A stretch of 64,000 nucleotides of DNA, taken from the NCBI GenBank assembly GCA_039111635.1, contig JBCAQO010000011.1:434001-498000 (forward strand). Reading direction: 5' to 3'. The DNA comes from Heterobasidion occidentale. Its lineage: Eukaryota; Basidiomycota; Agaricomycetes; Russulales; Bondarzewiaceae. The notes under the pieces were generated by a model. The model made no database searches, was not told the DNA's origin, and was given only the letters and a program-made list of their open reading frames with translations. Made by a program: the position numbers and the translations under genes. Positions 11,853 through 23,885 of this stretch are shown here, piece after piece. Each line of letters starts with the position of its first letter. The stretch's first letter is position 1.

Positions 11853-12580
11853 ATGGCGAAAGAACCGCCGACGAAGCGCCCGCCGTCTAGCCCCCAACGC
11901 ATCCCATGTCGAACGTACAGACTTACCGCGCGCATTCCTCACAGAATCCTCTGATGCCTCTGGACAGCTGCTCCGAGTCCTGAAGGTCCTCACCTGCACG
12001 TCATGCCACCGCTGTCTGAATGTCAAGTCTGGACACGTTCTCTTGTGCGCAAGGTACGCTGCGTTCGCACAGCGCATAAGCGCATGTCTATATTATTACT
12101 GACATATACGTGCAGGTGCAATGCGCCGACGTGCACGATCTGTTTCGCGAACGTGTGCCGCCGCGCCACCTCGTACCCGCCCACACCACGGCGGCTCTCG
12201 TTCTCACCCACACCTCCCGCGACCCCTGCGCCCATCTCCCCGCCGCGCGGCACTTAGCCTGAGCGACAGCAAACAGTCAAGCGACACCACGCCGAAGAAA
12301 GTTCAGGGCGGCGAGGATGGAGGCATCAAGGACGAGAACGCATACAGTGAATTGGGTGGCGGGGATAGCCTCGAGTCCGCTGGGTGGACGCCCGGGTGCG
12401 GGAGAATTGTGTGCAGGGGGTGCTGTGCTTGGAGCTTCCTCAGAGGTTGCTTATTTTACATTACATGTCGTGGTTGATGACGCGGCTTACTACACTGATG
12501 TGCCACACAGCGACTCGACGTGTCTACGACTGCTACGGGCGCCCGTTCGCGCCGTCAATGCATCAGCATGATCCATAATG
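11853..12580 (+). CDS. Small Cys-rich (zinc-ribbon-like) protein, left copy, frameshifted
   Basis: ATG 11853 (MAKEPPTKR). The Cys-bearing segments VLTCTSCHRCLNVKSGH, CNAPTCTIC and the C-terminal CRGCC...DSTCYDCYG are present, but several 1-nt indels relative to the right copy break the frame and the second intron donor (GTTGCT instead of GTGAGT). See the entry at 22460 for the better copy. Confidence 0.5.
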
Positions 12581-13302
12581 TACTGAAACCGGTTCCAAGG
12601 GCCTAAGTCGAGTTGATGTCATGAAGTCAACAGTGCGTCTTGTCAAGTTATAATCAGGCTTCCTCTTGAATACCAGGTTCGATGCACGGCGAGGACTTCA
12701 CACTATTGTTTTCGCTATCCTTCTTCACGCTCCTCTCGATTTTCTCACTTGATACGGCCTTTGCATTTCTGAATGGTTGCTCTGTACCTCCTCATATACT
12801 CCGTCCTACCACTACCCCCTGTCTCGCTTGCTTACCGCTCGACACTGTCAGCGAACCCTGTCCTTCCTTTGTGCTGTTCTCTGGAAATGCCCATCATCAT
12901 TGTGCTGTATGAGCAGTACTTTCCCGCCGAATGCCGGTGCTTGTGAATCTGCCCACAAACTGATGCTAGGTGTAGTCTTCGAGGACACGCTCGCGCCTCA
13001 GAAACTTGTTCTCTCCAACATAAAAGCCATCTCAGAGCATTGCATACGCACTTTATGCCATTCTAGAACATTTGGCCCACAATGCGTCTCTTAAGGGACA
13101 CTGGCTCAACCGTTTAGCATCGTAGCGAGTTTATGCGCGTGGCGCGAACCACGGTCGTCGTAACCCCACGGTCGACCGAACGGTTATAAGTACGACACGG
13201 CCTCGTCTCCGAGGTATTTACATGCTGCGCGGCTTTCCATCGACCTGACCTTTCGATCCCCAGCCCAGCATCCCAGACCGCATACTAGGAGCCTTAATCA
13301 GT
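12581..13302. other. Intergenic, left copy
   Basis: About 720 bp with no convincing gene. An open frame at 12682-12912 differs from its duplicate by frame-changing indels and has no recognisable domain. Confidence 0.4.
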
Positions 13303-14804
13303 ATGGCGGACGATGTCGCATCGTCGGGCACTCGACCGCGCCGCTCCACTCGCCTTCCGACACGCATCCCGTCCACGACGACGAAGAGCGTCCGACACCG
13401 GCCACGACGTGCAGCGACGGGGAAAGAGGACTAAAGCTGTGCCATGTGGACAAGGCAAAGGCGGGCGGAGTGGTAATACACAAGGCGAGCGATCCAGCTG
13501 AAAAGCTCAGAGTTTTGCTTCCACGAGCCGGGGGGGAAGAGCGCCTTGACGAAGTTGGACCAATGAGCGTACGTCACGTCGCACCAGCCGATCTCTGCAG
13601 AAAATCATTCGTGAACTTATGGATCTGATGCAGGACGTGATCAATGCCGATACATGGAACGCGCTGTCCTCAGCGTCTCAAGCGCGCCTCGTCTCCCTAC
13701 TTCCTCCGATCGCCTTTAGGGGGTTCCAGCCGAGCTTGGACCCGACACACCCTTTTCGACGCTGGAAGGACGAGCAGCACGTACGATGTGCTGCCCAACA
13801 TCCAGATCTATCTCCCCACAAGCCGAAGCCCGAACTCTCAATCACATCGCTCTCATCTAGCACACTCGAGCGCATCGAGCCGCCTTCCTCCCCGCTCAGC
13901 AACCCACCCTCCTCCCGGTCTCCCTCGCCTTCACTTCCATCTCGGCTCCAGGATCTTGACCTCGGGTGCTTCAAAGATGGGCACTTCCTCTCCGCTATGC
14001 AGACATTCCAAGATCACCTCTACACGGGCTGGATGACGGCTGCGCACAAGCAGATGGTAGAATTTTACAGGGAGGGGGTTGAGAACGGGACGCTGCATGC
14101 GCCATGGAAAGACGAAGCTTGGGAAGAGGACGAGCGAGACGAAGAAGATGTGGTCGCTGCTGCACCTGCTGCCGCCCGCGCTCAAATGCCGGCATCAAAA
14201 GCTCGTGCAGGGTGCGTATATTTCACAATCAAGCTCCAGCGTCCATTTGTGACAGGAATGCACGTTTGTTAACAGAGCTCCAAAGGAGCTGAGACTCCTC
14301 GATCTCGTGAAACGACACATCGTGCAAGCCGGCGACGTGCTGGTCTACAGACGGCACTTTGTGCAGGCGGGCATAACAGTCGAAAAAGACGTCCTGGTCA
14401 GCGCTCTCGCCCTCCTGAACTTTCTTCGTACGCTGATTGATTGAATCATCACCCCTATGCATGCCCAGATCGAAGTCGTCCGCCCCAAATCACTCGTCGT
14501 TTTGCTCCCATCGGGGGGCACGAGCTCGCTCCCCGCGCACATCCTCGCGCATGGCTCGGACATGAACGTCGACGGCGAGTCGCTCCGCTCGGCAGAAATC
14601 ACGAGTCCGAGCCACCTCGAAACCACCATCCTCGACCTCGACGGGCGCGTCGAGCGCGGACAGCGGCCCAACTCGAACGCGTGGAAGTCTCTGGTGGTGT
14701 GGCGATGGCGGGAAGACGGGTTCGAGGCCGGCGAGGAGAGAGGAGGCAGGGAGAAGCGGAACACGCTGTTCTACCTGCGGAGCTGCAGCTACTATGACAT
14801 ATGA
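13303..14804 (+). CDS. ASXH/DEUBAD-like protein, left copy (exon 1 frameshifted, exon 3 intact)
   Basis: Same gene as 23886-25371. Here exon 1 carries several indels between 13,320 and 13,600 that destroy the N-terminal frame. The last exon (14469-14804) is open to its stop (ending CSYYDI), whereas the right copy lacks 2 nt there. Taken together the two copies support one intact gene. Confidence 0.6.
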
Positions 14805-15787
14805 TGTGATGGTTTCATTTTTCTGTGTTCTGACTGCGGCATCAAACCTTTGTACTTTTAGAATCGTAGAGCCATCGCGCCTCGCAACTCCTTGCTATCC
14901 GGGCGTCGACGTCAGCACGGGCGTCTGGCAGATAAGTGCATAGCATCCGAAGTGCTTTCGAAACACTTCGGCCATCACACATCTTCTCCTTACGGTGACC
15001 TGAAAACATGAAGTCAACCGTTTGGCTTGCTCGGCGCTCAGGCTCGCTCAGGGCGTCTCTGAGCTTCGGCATTTCGGCAGCGGGCTGGCGCTAGCGTATG
15101 TAAGCGCCGGCAGTCCATCCATCTCCTTTGGCGGTGTGCACTTCGCCCTACCACTTCCTCTTTTCATGATATTGCACACACACGCCACTCTCACGGAGTT
15201 CCGCTCGGATTGCTCTGATGACTGAGCAAATGAATGCGTCGTTAACGAGGTCGACTGGCGCGCAACGTACTGAAGACAGTCCAATTACTCAATCAACAGT
15301 CAATCAACACCTGCATCGTGGCCAGAGTCACCCCAGTGCTGTCATCTCAATTCGAAGTTTCGTACTGCTCTCACGATGAAGAACTCGATGGGCCCGCTTG
15401 AAGTTGAATGGGAGCGATGCTTCATGGTCTGCGGTGCCAGAATAGACTGCGCGAGCGCTTTGCTCGGAGATTGCACCAGAGAAATGGGTGGGGCCGTCGT
15501 GCATGGAACAGGCAAGGTGGGCGGCGCATTGGACACCGACTGGCAATGAAGCGCTGATCGGACCCCAACCGATGATGCAGGATTAATGTGAAACAGGTTC
15601 CCTGGCTGTCAATTTTAGTCAATGTGGGAGCGACGGTTGTCGCTTCGTTCGGCGTATATAACGCGCGCAGCCCTCCTGCAAGCGCCCTCTACCCTCTGTC
15701 ATTTCTTGCTGCATCTCTAGGGTGCGCACATTTTTTTCGTGGTGCTCATCAAACTTACTGAACGCAGTGGGTTCACCGCAGTGCGAC
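14805..15787. other. Intergenic with F-box promoter, left copy
   Basis: 980 bp without a supportable gene. It ends in the F-box gene promoter. Confidence 0.45.
15655..15662 (+). promoter_or_regulatory. TATA box of F-box gene, left copy
   Basis: TATATAAC about 130 bp upstream of the chosen ATG (15788); identical in the right copy. Confidence 0.5.
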
Positions 15788-17483
15788 ATGTCGTGTTTAA
15801 ACATGGGCGCTTTGCCTATACAAGATGTTGAATCACAATCTCTGCCTCCAGTGTCTCGTCTACCAACAGAGCTGCTGATCGATATTTTTCGATATCACAC
15901 TCCCGGACCCTGGAACCTTGTTCCACGCAAGGGCCTGCCTCCAACGTGGATCGCCATATCACACGTATGCCGCCGTTGGAGAGAAATCGCGATAGGTTAC
16001 CCATACCTGTGGGCGAACATCATCCTCTCCAACAGATCATGGACCACAGCCATGTTGGAGCGCTCCAAACCCCTCCCCATTGTCATCAGTGCTGCGTTTG
16101 AGGGCCGTCCTCTCCGAGCTGCGCTGCTCGATGCGCTCAGCCAGGTGTCGCGTGCGCGCGAGCTCGTGCTCGAAGTGACGATGCTGCGTCATCTTCTCGA
16201 GTCCTTCAAGAACCAGCCGGCGCCGAGTCTTGAATCGTTGCGTCTCGTGCAGAGCGTCAGCATGTCGCCCTGCGTATTGCCCGACGATGTCTTTGGAGGG
16301 CACACGCCCGTGCTGCAGAAGCTGGAATTAGATCGCGTCACGATTCACTGGTCGTCTTCTCTTTTACGTCCTATGCTCACGCATCTAGAAATCCGGAATG
16401 CACACAGAGATTTCTTGCCGAGTATGACTCAGATGCTCGACGTCCTTGTAACTATGCCGCATCTCGACACGCTCATCCTTTCGAATGCCCTTCCTCCCTG
16501 TCATATCGCTCAGCACTTCGATATCACGAATCCTAGCCGCATCTTGCCGCTAACTTCCGTCACAAAACTGCATCTCCTTGGCACACCAGGCGAAGTTCAC
16601 AGTTTCTAAATCACGTCATGATACCTGTCGATGCAGAACTCATCTTCGAATGTATCCACTTCCCTTCCACTCGCGACCTCACGCTCGTTATAGACTTGAT
16701 CGAGAATGCCATCACCCATCACATGATGGCGCAGCGACAAGGGGAAGTCCAAACGCGTGCGGGCGCCATCGAAAGCATGTCCATCGGCTTTTCACATAAC
16801 AGAAAGGCATGGCTGGTTGCTGGGCCTGCGCACCCGCCATTCACCTTCTTGCCCTCTGGCAAGCGGACCGCGCGTATAGCTCTGTCCCTGCAGTGGAACG
16901 TGGATTATCTTCCGGTCACCGAGACTGAGACGCTCTTCTCGCGCCTGTGCACCCTCCCGTCGTTCGCAAACGTGGAGTCCCTGCGCGTGCAAGGCTTTAT
17001 GTTCACTGCAGCCGAAAAATGGAGGGCGGCGCTAGCAAACATGAAGAGCGTGTCGCAGCTGCTAGTGTATGGCCACGCCGCGTATGGCTTTGGTCGCGTG
17101 TTCAACCCCGGCAATATGGAGGATAGCCTCCCGGAAACTCTAGAGCGCAGCCCGGACGATCATGGCGAGCCTGGGCCTCTATCTTTGTCTGGCGAGGACC
17201 ACCGGAGGCCTGCTCCGCTGTTCCCCGCTTTGAAAAGCCTCCGCGTTGAGCAGGTAGACTTTTACGCCTCGACCTTGCTGATGAATCTGCGGGGGGTATC
17301 GCGGCCAGGAACCAGTCGGGGCCGCTCGAGAAACTAGTCGTTCGGGATTGCGATGTCTCAGAGTCGGACGTGTTGCAGTTGAGGAAGTCTGGGGTGCGTT
17401 TGTTTGAATGGGACGGTGCGGACATTGGCTTGTCTAAAATTTACCGGACGGAGCATAGGTACACCATAGACTTGGATCGCTAA
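15788..17483 (+). CDS. F-box protein, left copy (two apparent frameshifts)
   Basis: Identical to 26354-28051 except for small indels, notably a missing T near 16592 (gcgaagttc versus gcgaatgttc) and a shorter G run near 17295. These split the frame into two pieces (to 16609, and 16618-17337). The right copy is open throughout, so these are most simply sequence errors rather than a pseudogene. Function is described under the right copy. Confidence 0.6.
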
Positions 17484-18593
17484 TTTTTTCTTGTTATCAT
17501 CGTGTTTCGACAACGATGCACTCCATTTGCGATAAGTTTCCCATCCGGCTGCGTGCCGTTACGCGTTCCAGGGCGTCTCTTCTCAACGCTGCCACCATGG
17601 AAGCCGAGAGGCAACATTCGGATATCTAAACATGGTAATCTCCTTCTCCTTCTCTGTCTTTCTCAGTTCTTCGTCTCCGGCGCTCCATTCTCTTTAAACT
17701 TGGTCCTGCAACTGACACGGCGGGTGGCTCGCCACTGGCCCGCCGCGGCATGATGATGCTTTGCTCAATTCGTACGGAAGTGAGTCAGCACATTTCACTT
17801 GATAATCTCCTTCTTAGGCCTTAGGCAATCGAAACGCGGTGAGCTTTTTCCAAGGGGACCCATTCGTTGATGCCCCTCGCATCGCATGCTCTATATATAG
17901 GTCCCTTGACCTGATGATGTAGTACTTCATTTGGATGGGTTGTGTCTGCCAGTCGCACAGAGTACGCCTCATCAACAACTCTTCATTTGGAGCTAGCTAA
18001 TGTCATCCTCGTTAGATGCTATTTCTCAGTTAGCACTTATTGAACGATCGATGGAGCTTTCTTGGGCGCTCGACAGCTCCCTTGATGCTGCGAACCGTGA
18101 TGGGCGCCGACATGAGTATCGCTCAATTCTTGCGCCCAATTCTTGCTCACTCTAGTCGATCCTCTCATGATTTCACCACAAATACATGAACTGCTTGTAT
18201 GTTCCTTTACTTTCTGGATCCCAAAGCAATTCAGTTGATACCATCCGTGCTAGTTAAATATACATCCATCCGGATTGTTTCTGATGGGCAGGGCCTCAGA
18301 CTCTCAGGCGCTCTGCGGTCGATCATGATCAGTCGATCGGTTCTCAAGACTGTGATCCAAACGATCAGGAGATATACAAGGTGAATCCATTCAAAGCTAG
18401 CCAGTCGAACGCTCCAGTCCTCAATTCTAGTTCCGCCCGGCAGCGCTTGTTGATTATATTTTGGTATCGGCTGGACTGCCGGTCATCCTCTGTCAGGTCA
18501 ATGTTTCATCCTTTGGTTCCATTGTTTGCATGTAAGGTATAAAGATCAGGATGAATATGCGTAACGAACCGCCGCCTCCCCTCCTCAGCCATC
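17484..18593. other. Intergenic, left copy
   Basis: 1.1 kb upstream of the FAD gene. It holds a TATATATAGG motif near 17,893 followed by a 51-codon ATG frame at 18000-18155, and the FAD gene TATA box at 18538-18544. The short frame is not kept in the older paralogous unit (near 33,150), so I do not call it a gene. Confidence 0.4.
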
Positions 18594-20251
18594 ATGATAG
18601 GGTCTCGCCTTATGGCCGCTTTCGTCGCCTCCACCCTCGCCATTCCACCCGACCCTGTATGTATCGTGGGTGCGGGTCCGAGCGGCCTGACGATTGCGAA
18701 TGGACTCGAAGATAAAGGCTTCAGCACCATCATATTCGAGAAGGATCCGGTGGTCGGTGGGAAGTGCCAAAATACTACGAGTGAGCATGCGCTTTCACCA
18801 CTCTCGCCCCACCAAAGAATCTGATGGCTGTCTGTAGCCCGCTCTTTCATCCTATGGGAGCTCTTTTGCTTTCGAACGAGACGTACAAAGAGACATTACC
18901 AATCGTTCAAGCGTCAGGTGTACCTCTTCTGCCTTTTGCCAACACAGTCAAAGCCTGGCTATTCGATTGGATCACAGGCGAGGTTCAGGAGTCCCCTCTT
19001 TCACCTCCCGAGCTATTCCTCCTGGTTCGGAACGATACGCAGCGATACACAGCATTTTGGAACAACATTTTCTCTCCTCACATGACGACCATTGGATATA
19101 GGGTGTGTTTCGATCTATTTGAACTAAAGTCATGGAAAATTGATCACCTTTTCAGAACGGTATCCCTGAGGAGTATACTGTTCCAATCTTTCAGTGGTTG
19201 TTGACGCACAATCTCACGTCCTTACAGCCGATTTTGAAGCCGGTATGGTTCCATACGGTTATGGAGATGTCATGGAAACGCCTGCAGTAGGTGCTCCGTC
19301 AGCTCTGATTCGTGTTTTTGAGACTGACTTCATCCTGGTGGTAGATCTACATGCTCCAATACTTCACACCGGATATACTGCACTTTTTTGCCGGTCAACA
19401 TGACGGCTACCTTGTAGGTAAGAAATGGAAATGTTGAATCTTTCAAGTCGTATGTTCTCTTATGCGTTCTCCCCAGACTTCCACCAGGTGTTTGTTCAAT
19501 ATGCCGAAAAGTCCGTTAAGGGTCCAATACTGACTAATACGAATATCACCAAGATCGGTGCGTGTTTCCGCCCATATCTCATGATCGTTTGTCTGACTTT
19601 TGGGTTGAATTGCCACGTAGATCGCTCTGGTGATCATCCTGTCATCACCTACACCAGCCAAACCGGCTCCACAGCATCGCAGAGCTGCTCCAAGCTCATC
19701 CTCGCATTCCCCCCTGTCATGCACGCCCTCCAAGCTGCTAACCTCGACATCTCAGCCGACGAGACAACTGTGTTCTCTCCTCTCGGAATGACCGAGTATT
19801 GGTCAGGTGCCGTGAGCGTTGCAGCCCCGGTAGCTTCAGGTACGAAGCGGAGACATACGAAGCTGTGGGCCAGCCTTCTGCATTCGTCAGACTCTTCAAC
19901 GAGTCATCTGTTGCAACGACTTGGTCATGGGGGAAATACAGGGGCAACCGGACGACAGAAGAGGCGAAGATACTCCTCAAAGAAACGCTTTCCAAAGTCA
20001 ACAAGGACCCTAGGAACACGACGGAGTTGCCGCGTCCTGTCACCGATGACGACATCAAGGAGTTCAAGAAGTGGGACTATTTCGCACATTACGATCCGCG
20101 AGAGCTGCGCGCGGGATTTTATGGTAAGTTTAATGCATTACAAGGGAAGCAGAATACGTATTATGCATCTGGATTGAATGGCTTTGAGACCGTCGAGTTT
20201 GCGATTCGAGCAGGAAAGGACGTGGTAGACACGTACTTTCCGAGTTCGTGA
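18594..20251 (+). CDS. FAD-dependent oxidoreductase (amine-oxidase-like), left copy, frameshifted
   Basis: Duplicate of 29162-30822 with extra indels (a missing G near 18770, a missing T near 19230, and others). It shares with the right copy the CCCC run at 19825-19828 where the paralogue at 33,773 has CCCCC. See the right copy for domains and exon structure. Confidence 0.6.
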
Positions 20252-20333
20252 TTGATGTTTTGCATCTGACTAACGTCATATATACCATGCTGCGGACGTC
20301 TCAGTGAGCCCATGGGACAGGCAATACTTCCAA

Positions 20334-20765
20334 TCATAGTGAATTCTTGAGGTATTCAGACCCCTTACAGTGTACATTCTCCGGGCAAATCCAGTTACGA
20401 GTTGCCCTCTGATTCCCCCTTTCACTGAGAGCTGTAGCAGCCAGAACACCTGATATGGATGATAGGCAAGCAGACAGCGGGAATCCGCTTTCGTCAATGG
20501 CGCGAAGGGTGACTATACTCTTCGGGGCTCTGCTTGTTGAGCATCCTCTTCTTTTGGACTGCTGTAAGAGTGGACTGAGCGAGTCTTCCTGTTGTTTGTG
20601 CTGCTCCAATGACGACCCCTGCTGCTCAACTGCCACACTGACTCCCGACGGCGTGGGAGGACTGTAGGAAGTGTACTGCATTTCAGCATATTTTCGCTGT
20701 TCCCAGTATTAGTGTCCTGTCATGCACCATTTCCTGCCAAATTGACTGTCGTTCATCACACCGTC
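20334..20765 (-). pseudogene. 3' remnant of nuclease-like gene, left copy
   Basis: On the minus strand the sequence aligns by eye with the C-terminal exons of the gene at 35565-37414 (shared EQ/QQ-rich stretch, and the intron end with cctgccaaattgactgtcgt). Only the 3' part is present and it is fused to an F-box fragment. Confidence 0.55.
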
Positions 20766-20770
20766 CCTGC

Positions 20771-21010
20771 CTTGAAAAGCCTCCGTGTTGAGCAGGTAGA
20801 CTTTTACGCCTCGACCTTGCTGACGGGAGGGTATCGCGGCAGGAACCAGTCGGGGCCGCTCGAGAAACTGGTCGTTCGGGATTGCGATATCTCAGAGTCG
20901 GACGTGTCGCAGTCGAGGAAGTCTGGGGTGCACACTGCATTTGTTGCATGGGACGGAGCGGACGTTGGCTTGTCCCGATTTATCGGATAAAACATAAATA
21001 TACAATAGAC
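20771..21010 (+). pseudogene. F-box gene 3' fragment, left copy
   Basis: Begins ccttgaaaagcctccgtgtt and matches the last ~250 bp of the F-box gene (ALKSLRVEQVDFYASTLL, LVVRDCDIS) with scattered substitutions and a deletion after STLL. There is no upstream coding part, so it is a truncated duplicate. Confidence 0.7.
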
Positions 21011-21093
21011 TTAAACTACTAATGTTTTTTTTATTGTTATCTTGATACTTCCACCTCGATGCACTCCATCTGCGATATGTTTCGCAATGCTGT

Positions 21094-21193
21094 NNNNNNN
21101 NNNNNNNNNNNNNNNNNNNNNNNNNNNNNNNNNNNNNNNNNNNNNNNNNNNNNNNNNNNNNNNNNNNNNNNNNNNNNNNNNNNNNNNNNNNNN
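21094..21193. other. Assembly gap (100 N)
   Basis: Exactly 100 undetermined bases, the conventional placeholder for a gap of unknown size. The sequence before it continues in the interior of the right-hand block (at 31,667), showing the true junction is an overlap. Confidence 0.98.
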
Positions 21194-22052
21194 CCCGTTC
21201 GAATCCACCCGCCCGGTTCCTCTTCTCCTCTTCCTCCTTGCTCAGCCTGATGGCCTGCGCCAAATCCCTATCCTCACCTGCACGCGCTTGCTCCTCCGCC
21301 AACGTTTTCTTGCTCTCTTCGATCGCACGCTTCAACTCATCCTCGTCCTTCGGGCCCTGCTTCAAGGTCCTCCGTGTGGCATTCTCGTTCTCGCCCGGGA
21401 ACTCTTCGCTATCCCCATCGGCTCCGCCCGGCGTGCTCAACATGCGATCGCGCATGCTTGCGCGCGAGCGGCGCTCCTGCCGCAGACGAGCCTCGTCCGT
21501 GAGCAGATTTGTGATGTCCTTTGCCTTTTGCCGGACGTTCGCGCCCTGATCCTTGCCGTACTCGTCGACGAACTGGAACTCCTTGAGCGTCTTGATGATA
21601 TATATATTGTCGCGGAAATAGATGACGGCGTTCTCGGAACCCGCGTGAAGCAGGTAGTCCAGGACAGTCAAAGACTATAGGAAAGTTGAATATGAGCGCA
21701 AACAGGGATGGAAAGACGATGTGTGACCTTGAAGACGTGGCGCCAGTTCTTGCCCTTGTCATTGAGCCGCTTGTCCAGCATCTCCATGATCTCAACGAAG
21801 TCATTTCTGAATGTGGAGATAGCGTACAATAGAGGGATATCAGAAGTCAGCAATCAAACCTCCTGCCCGACGACGGTGCACTGTTACGCACTGATTGTAG
21901 GACATTTGAGCGATCTCGTTCATCTGCGTGCCCGACGGTCCCCAAGGATCGTTGGAAGTGGCCTCGCGGACCTTGGCTTGAACATCTGAGTAGCCTTTCG
22001 TGTAGTTTTTGGCAACGCGGAGGGCCCCCTTGCCGAAATGTTGTATGGACAT
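21194..22052 (-). CDS. Epsin 5' half, right copy (truncated by gap)
   Basis: Identical ENTH and UIM coding exons to the gene at 9263-11444, starting at ATG 22052. It is cut off at the contig edge after RNRA. Not an independent gene. Confidence 0.8.
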
Positions 22053-22180
22053 GGCGTTGAAGGGGCTACGGAGAGGAGAGGAGTGTATTAATGGGGAGAG
22101 CAGCGGCACGGCTCGCGGCCGTAGTAGGACTGCGCGGGCTTCCAAAAGATTATAGCACATCTAGTGTCCCGGTCATCATA

Positions 22181-22252
22181 ACGCCGATGGTGAAGCGGTT
22201 ATCATGTCTGCCTTCCAAGCAGACGGCAGGGGTTCGACTCCCCTTCGGCGTA
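22181..22252 (+). tRNA. tRNA-Gly (anticodon TCC), right copy
   Basis: Identical 72-nt cloverleaf to 11573-11644, offset 10,608. Probably the same locus. Confidence 0.92.
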
Positions 22253-22459
22253 TGAAGATCCTCCTGGATATTTTATTTTCTCTTCACAAGCGAGTTTCCT
22301 CTCAGACAGAACTGAGACTCTTATTCTGGGGTTTGGTCTATTCTGCTTGTCCATCGAATGCGTTGTTCACCATCTTCGACACCATCTGCTTCGGCCCGTG
22401 TGTGCTCAATCCCACTCAACAATTCTCATATACTTTATTCAACGGTCGACCTACCAGGT

Positions 22460-23176
22460 ATGGCGAAAGAACCGCCGACGAAGCGCCGCCGTCTAGCCCA
22501 ACGCATCCCATGTCGAACGTACAGACTTACCGCCGCATTCCTCAACAGAATCCTCTGATGCCTCTGGACAGCTGCTCCGAGTCCTGAAGGTCCTCACCTG
22601 CACGTCATGCCACCGCTGTCTGAATGTCAAGTCTGGACACGTTCTCTTGTGCGCAAGGTACGCTGCGTTCGCACAGCGCATAAGCGCATGTCTATATTAT
22701 TACTGACATATACGTGCAGGTGCAATGCGCCGACGTGCACGATCTGTTCGCGAACGTGTACCGCCGCGCCACCCTCGTACCCGCCCACACCACGGCTCTC
22801 GTTCTCACCCACACCTCCCGCGACCCCTGCGCCCTCTCCCCGCCGCGCGGCACTTAGCCTGAGCGACACAAACAGTCAAGCGACACCACGCCGAAGAAAG
22901 TTCAGGGGCGGCGAGGATGGAGGCATCAAGGACGAGAACGCATACAGTGAATCGGGTGGCGGGGATAGCCTCGAGTCCGCTGGGTGGACGCCCGGGTGCG
23001 GGAGAATTGTGTGCAGGGGGTGCTGCTTGGAGCTTCCTCAGAGGTGAGTTTTATTACATGTCGTGGTTGATGACTCGGCTTTAACTGATGTGCCACACAG
23101 CGACTCGACGTGCTACGACTGCTACGGGCGCCCGTTCGCGCCGTCAATGCATCAGCATGATCCAGTAATGTACTGA
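22460..23176 (+). CDS. Small Cys-rich (zinc-ribbon-like) protein, right copy
   Basis: ATG 22460 (MAKEPPTKRRRLAQR), stop TGA 23174-23176. Three exons: the first introns out at CAR|C (GTACGC donor, acceptor GTGCAG at 22719), the second at LPQ|S (GTGAGT, 23045-23100). Paired cysteines occur in three clusters: TCTSCHRC, CNAPTCTICSRTC, and CGRIVCRGCC with DSTCYDCYG at the C-terminus, consistent with zinc binding. The middle is Ser/Pro-rich. One extra A near 22544 (ctcaacag; the left copy has ctcacag) must be removed for the N-terminus to reach the cysteines. The family looks like a conserved fungal protein of unknown function; I make no functional claim. Confidence 0.6.
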
Positions 23177-23885
23177 AACCGGTTCCAAGGCCTAAGTCGA
23201 GTTGATGTCATGAAGTCAACAGTGCGTCTTGTCAAGTTAGTAATCAGGCTTCCTCTTGAATACCAGGTTCGATGCACGGCGAGGACTTCACACTATTGTT
23301 TTCGCTATCCTTCTTCACGCTCTCTCGGATTTCTCACTTGATTACGGCCTTTGCATTTTCTGAATGGTTGCTCTGTACCTCCTCATATACTCCGTCCTAC
23401 CACTACCCCCTGTCTCGCTTGCTTACGCTCGACACTGTCAGCGAACCCTGTCCTTCCTTTGTGCTGTTCTCTGGAAATGCCCATCATCATTGTGCTGTAT
23501 GAGCAGTACTTTCCCGCCGAAATGCCGGTGCTGTGAATCTGCCCACAAAACTGATGCTAGGGTTAGGTCTTCGAGGACCGCTCGCCTCAGAAACTTGTTC
23601 CTCCAACATAAAAGCCATCTCAGAGCATTGCATACGCTTTTGCCATTCTAGAAATTTGGCCACAATGCGTCTCTTAAGGGACACTGGCTCGACGTTTAGC
23701 CATCGCAGCGATTTATGCGCGGTGGCGCGAACCAACGGTCGTCGTAACCCCACGGTCGACCGAACGGCCATAAGTACGCACGCCTCGTCTCCGAGGTATT
23801 TACATGCTGCGCGGCTTTCCATCGACTTGACCTTTTGATCCCAGCCATAGATCTCCACAGACCGCCTACTAGGCGATAATCAAGT
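23177..23885. other. Intergenic, right copy
   Basis: About 700 bp with no convincing gene on either strand. Confidence 0.4.

Larger units (their letters stand above)
10584..21093 (+). repeat. Left copy of a ~10.5-kb near-identical block (likely contig overlap)
   Basis: Corresponds base for base to 21194-31666 (offset 10,608 over most of its first part, 10,573 at the end). Differences are mainly 1-2 nt indels, dense in 11.85-13.6 kb and sparse elsewhere. The block ends exactly at the N run. This looks like the end of one contig that overlaps the start of the next. Confidence 0.9.

Noticed and set aside
12682..12912. Possible small membrane protein (MHGEDFTLLFSL)
   Set aside because: The frame is not maintained in the duplicate copy and shows no conserved motif or splice logic.
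15788..17483. Left F-box copy as a pseudogene
   Set aside because: The duplicate at 26,354 is intact and the block is probably one locus, so the frame breaks are likely errors.
18000..18155. 51-codon ATG frame about 100 bp after a TATATATAGG motif (also 28568-28723)
   Set aside because: Not preserved in the paralogous unit near 33,150, where a stop and other changes interrupt it.
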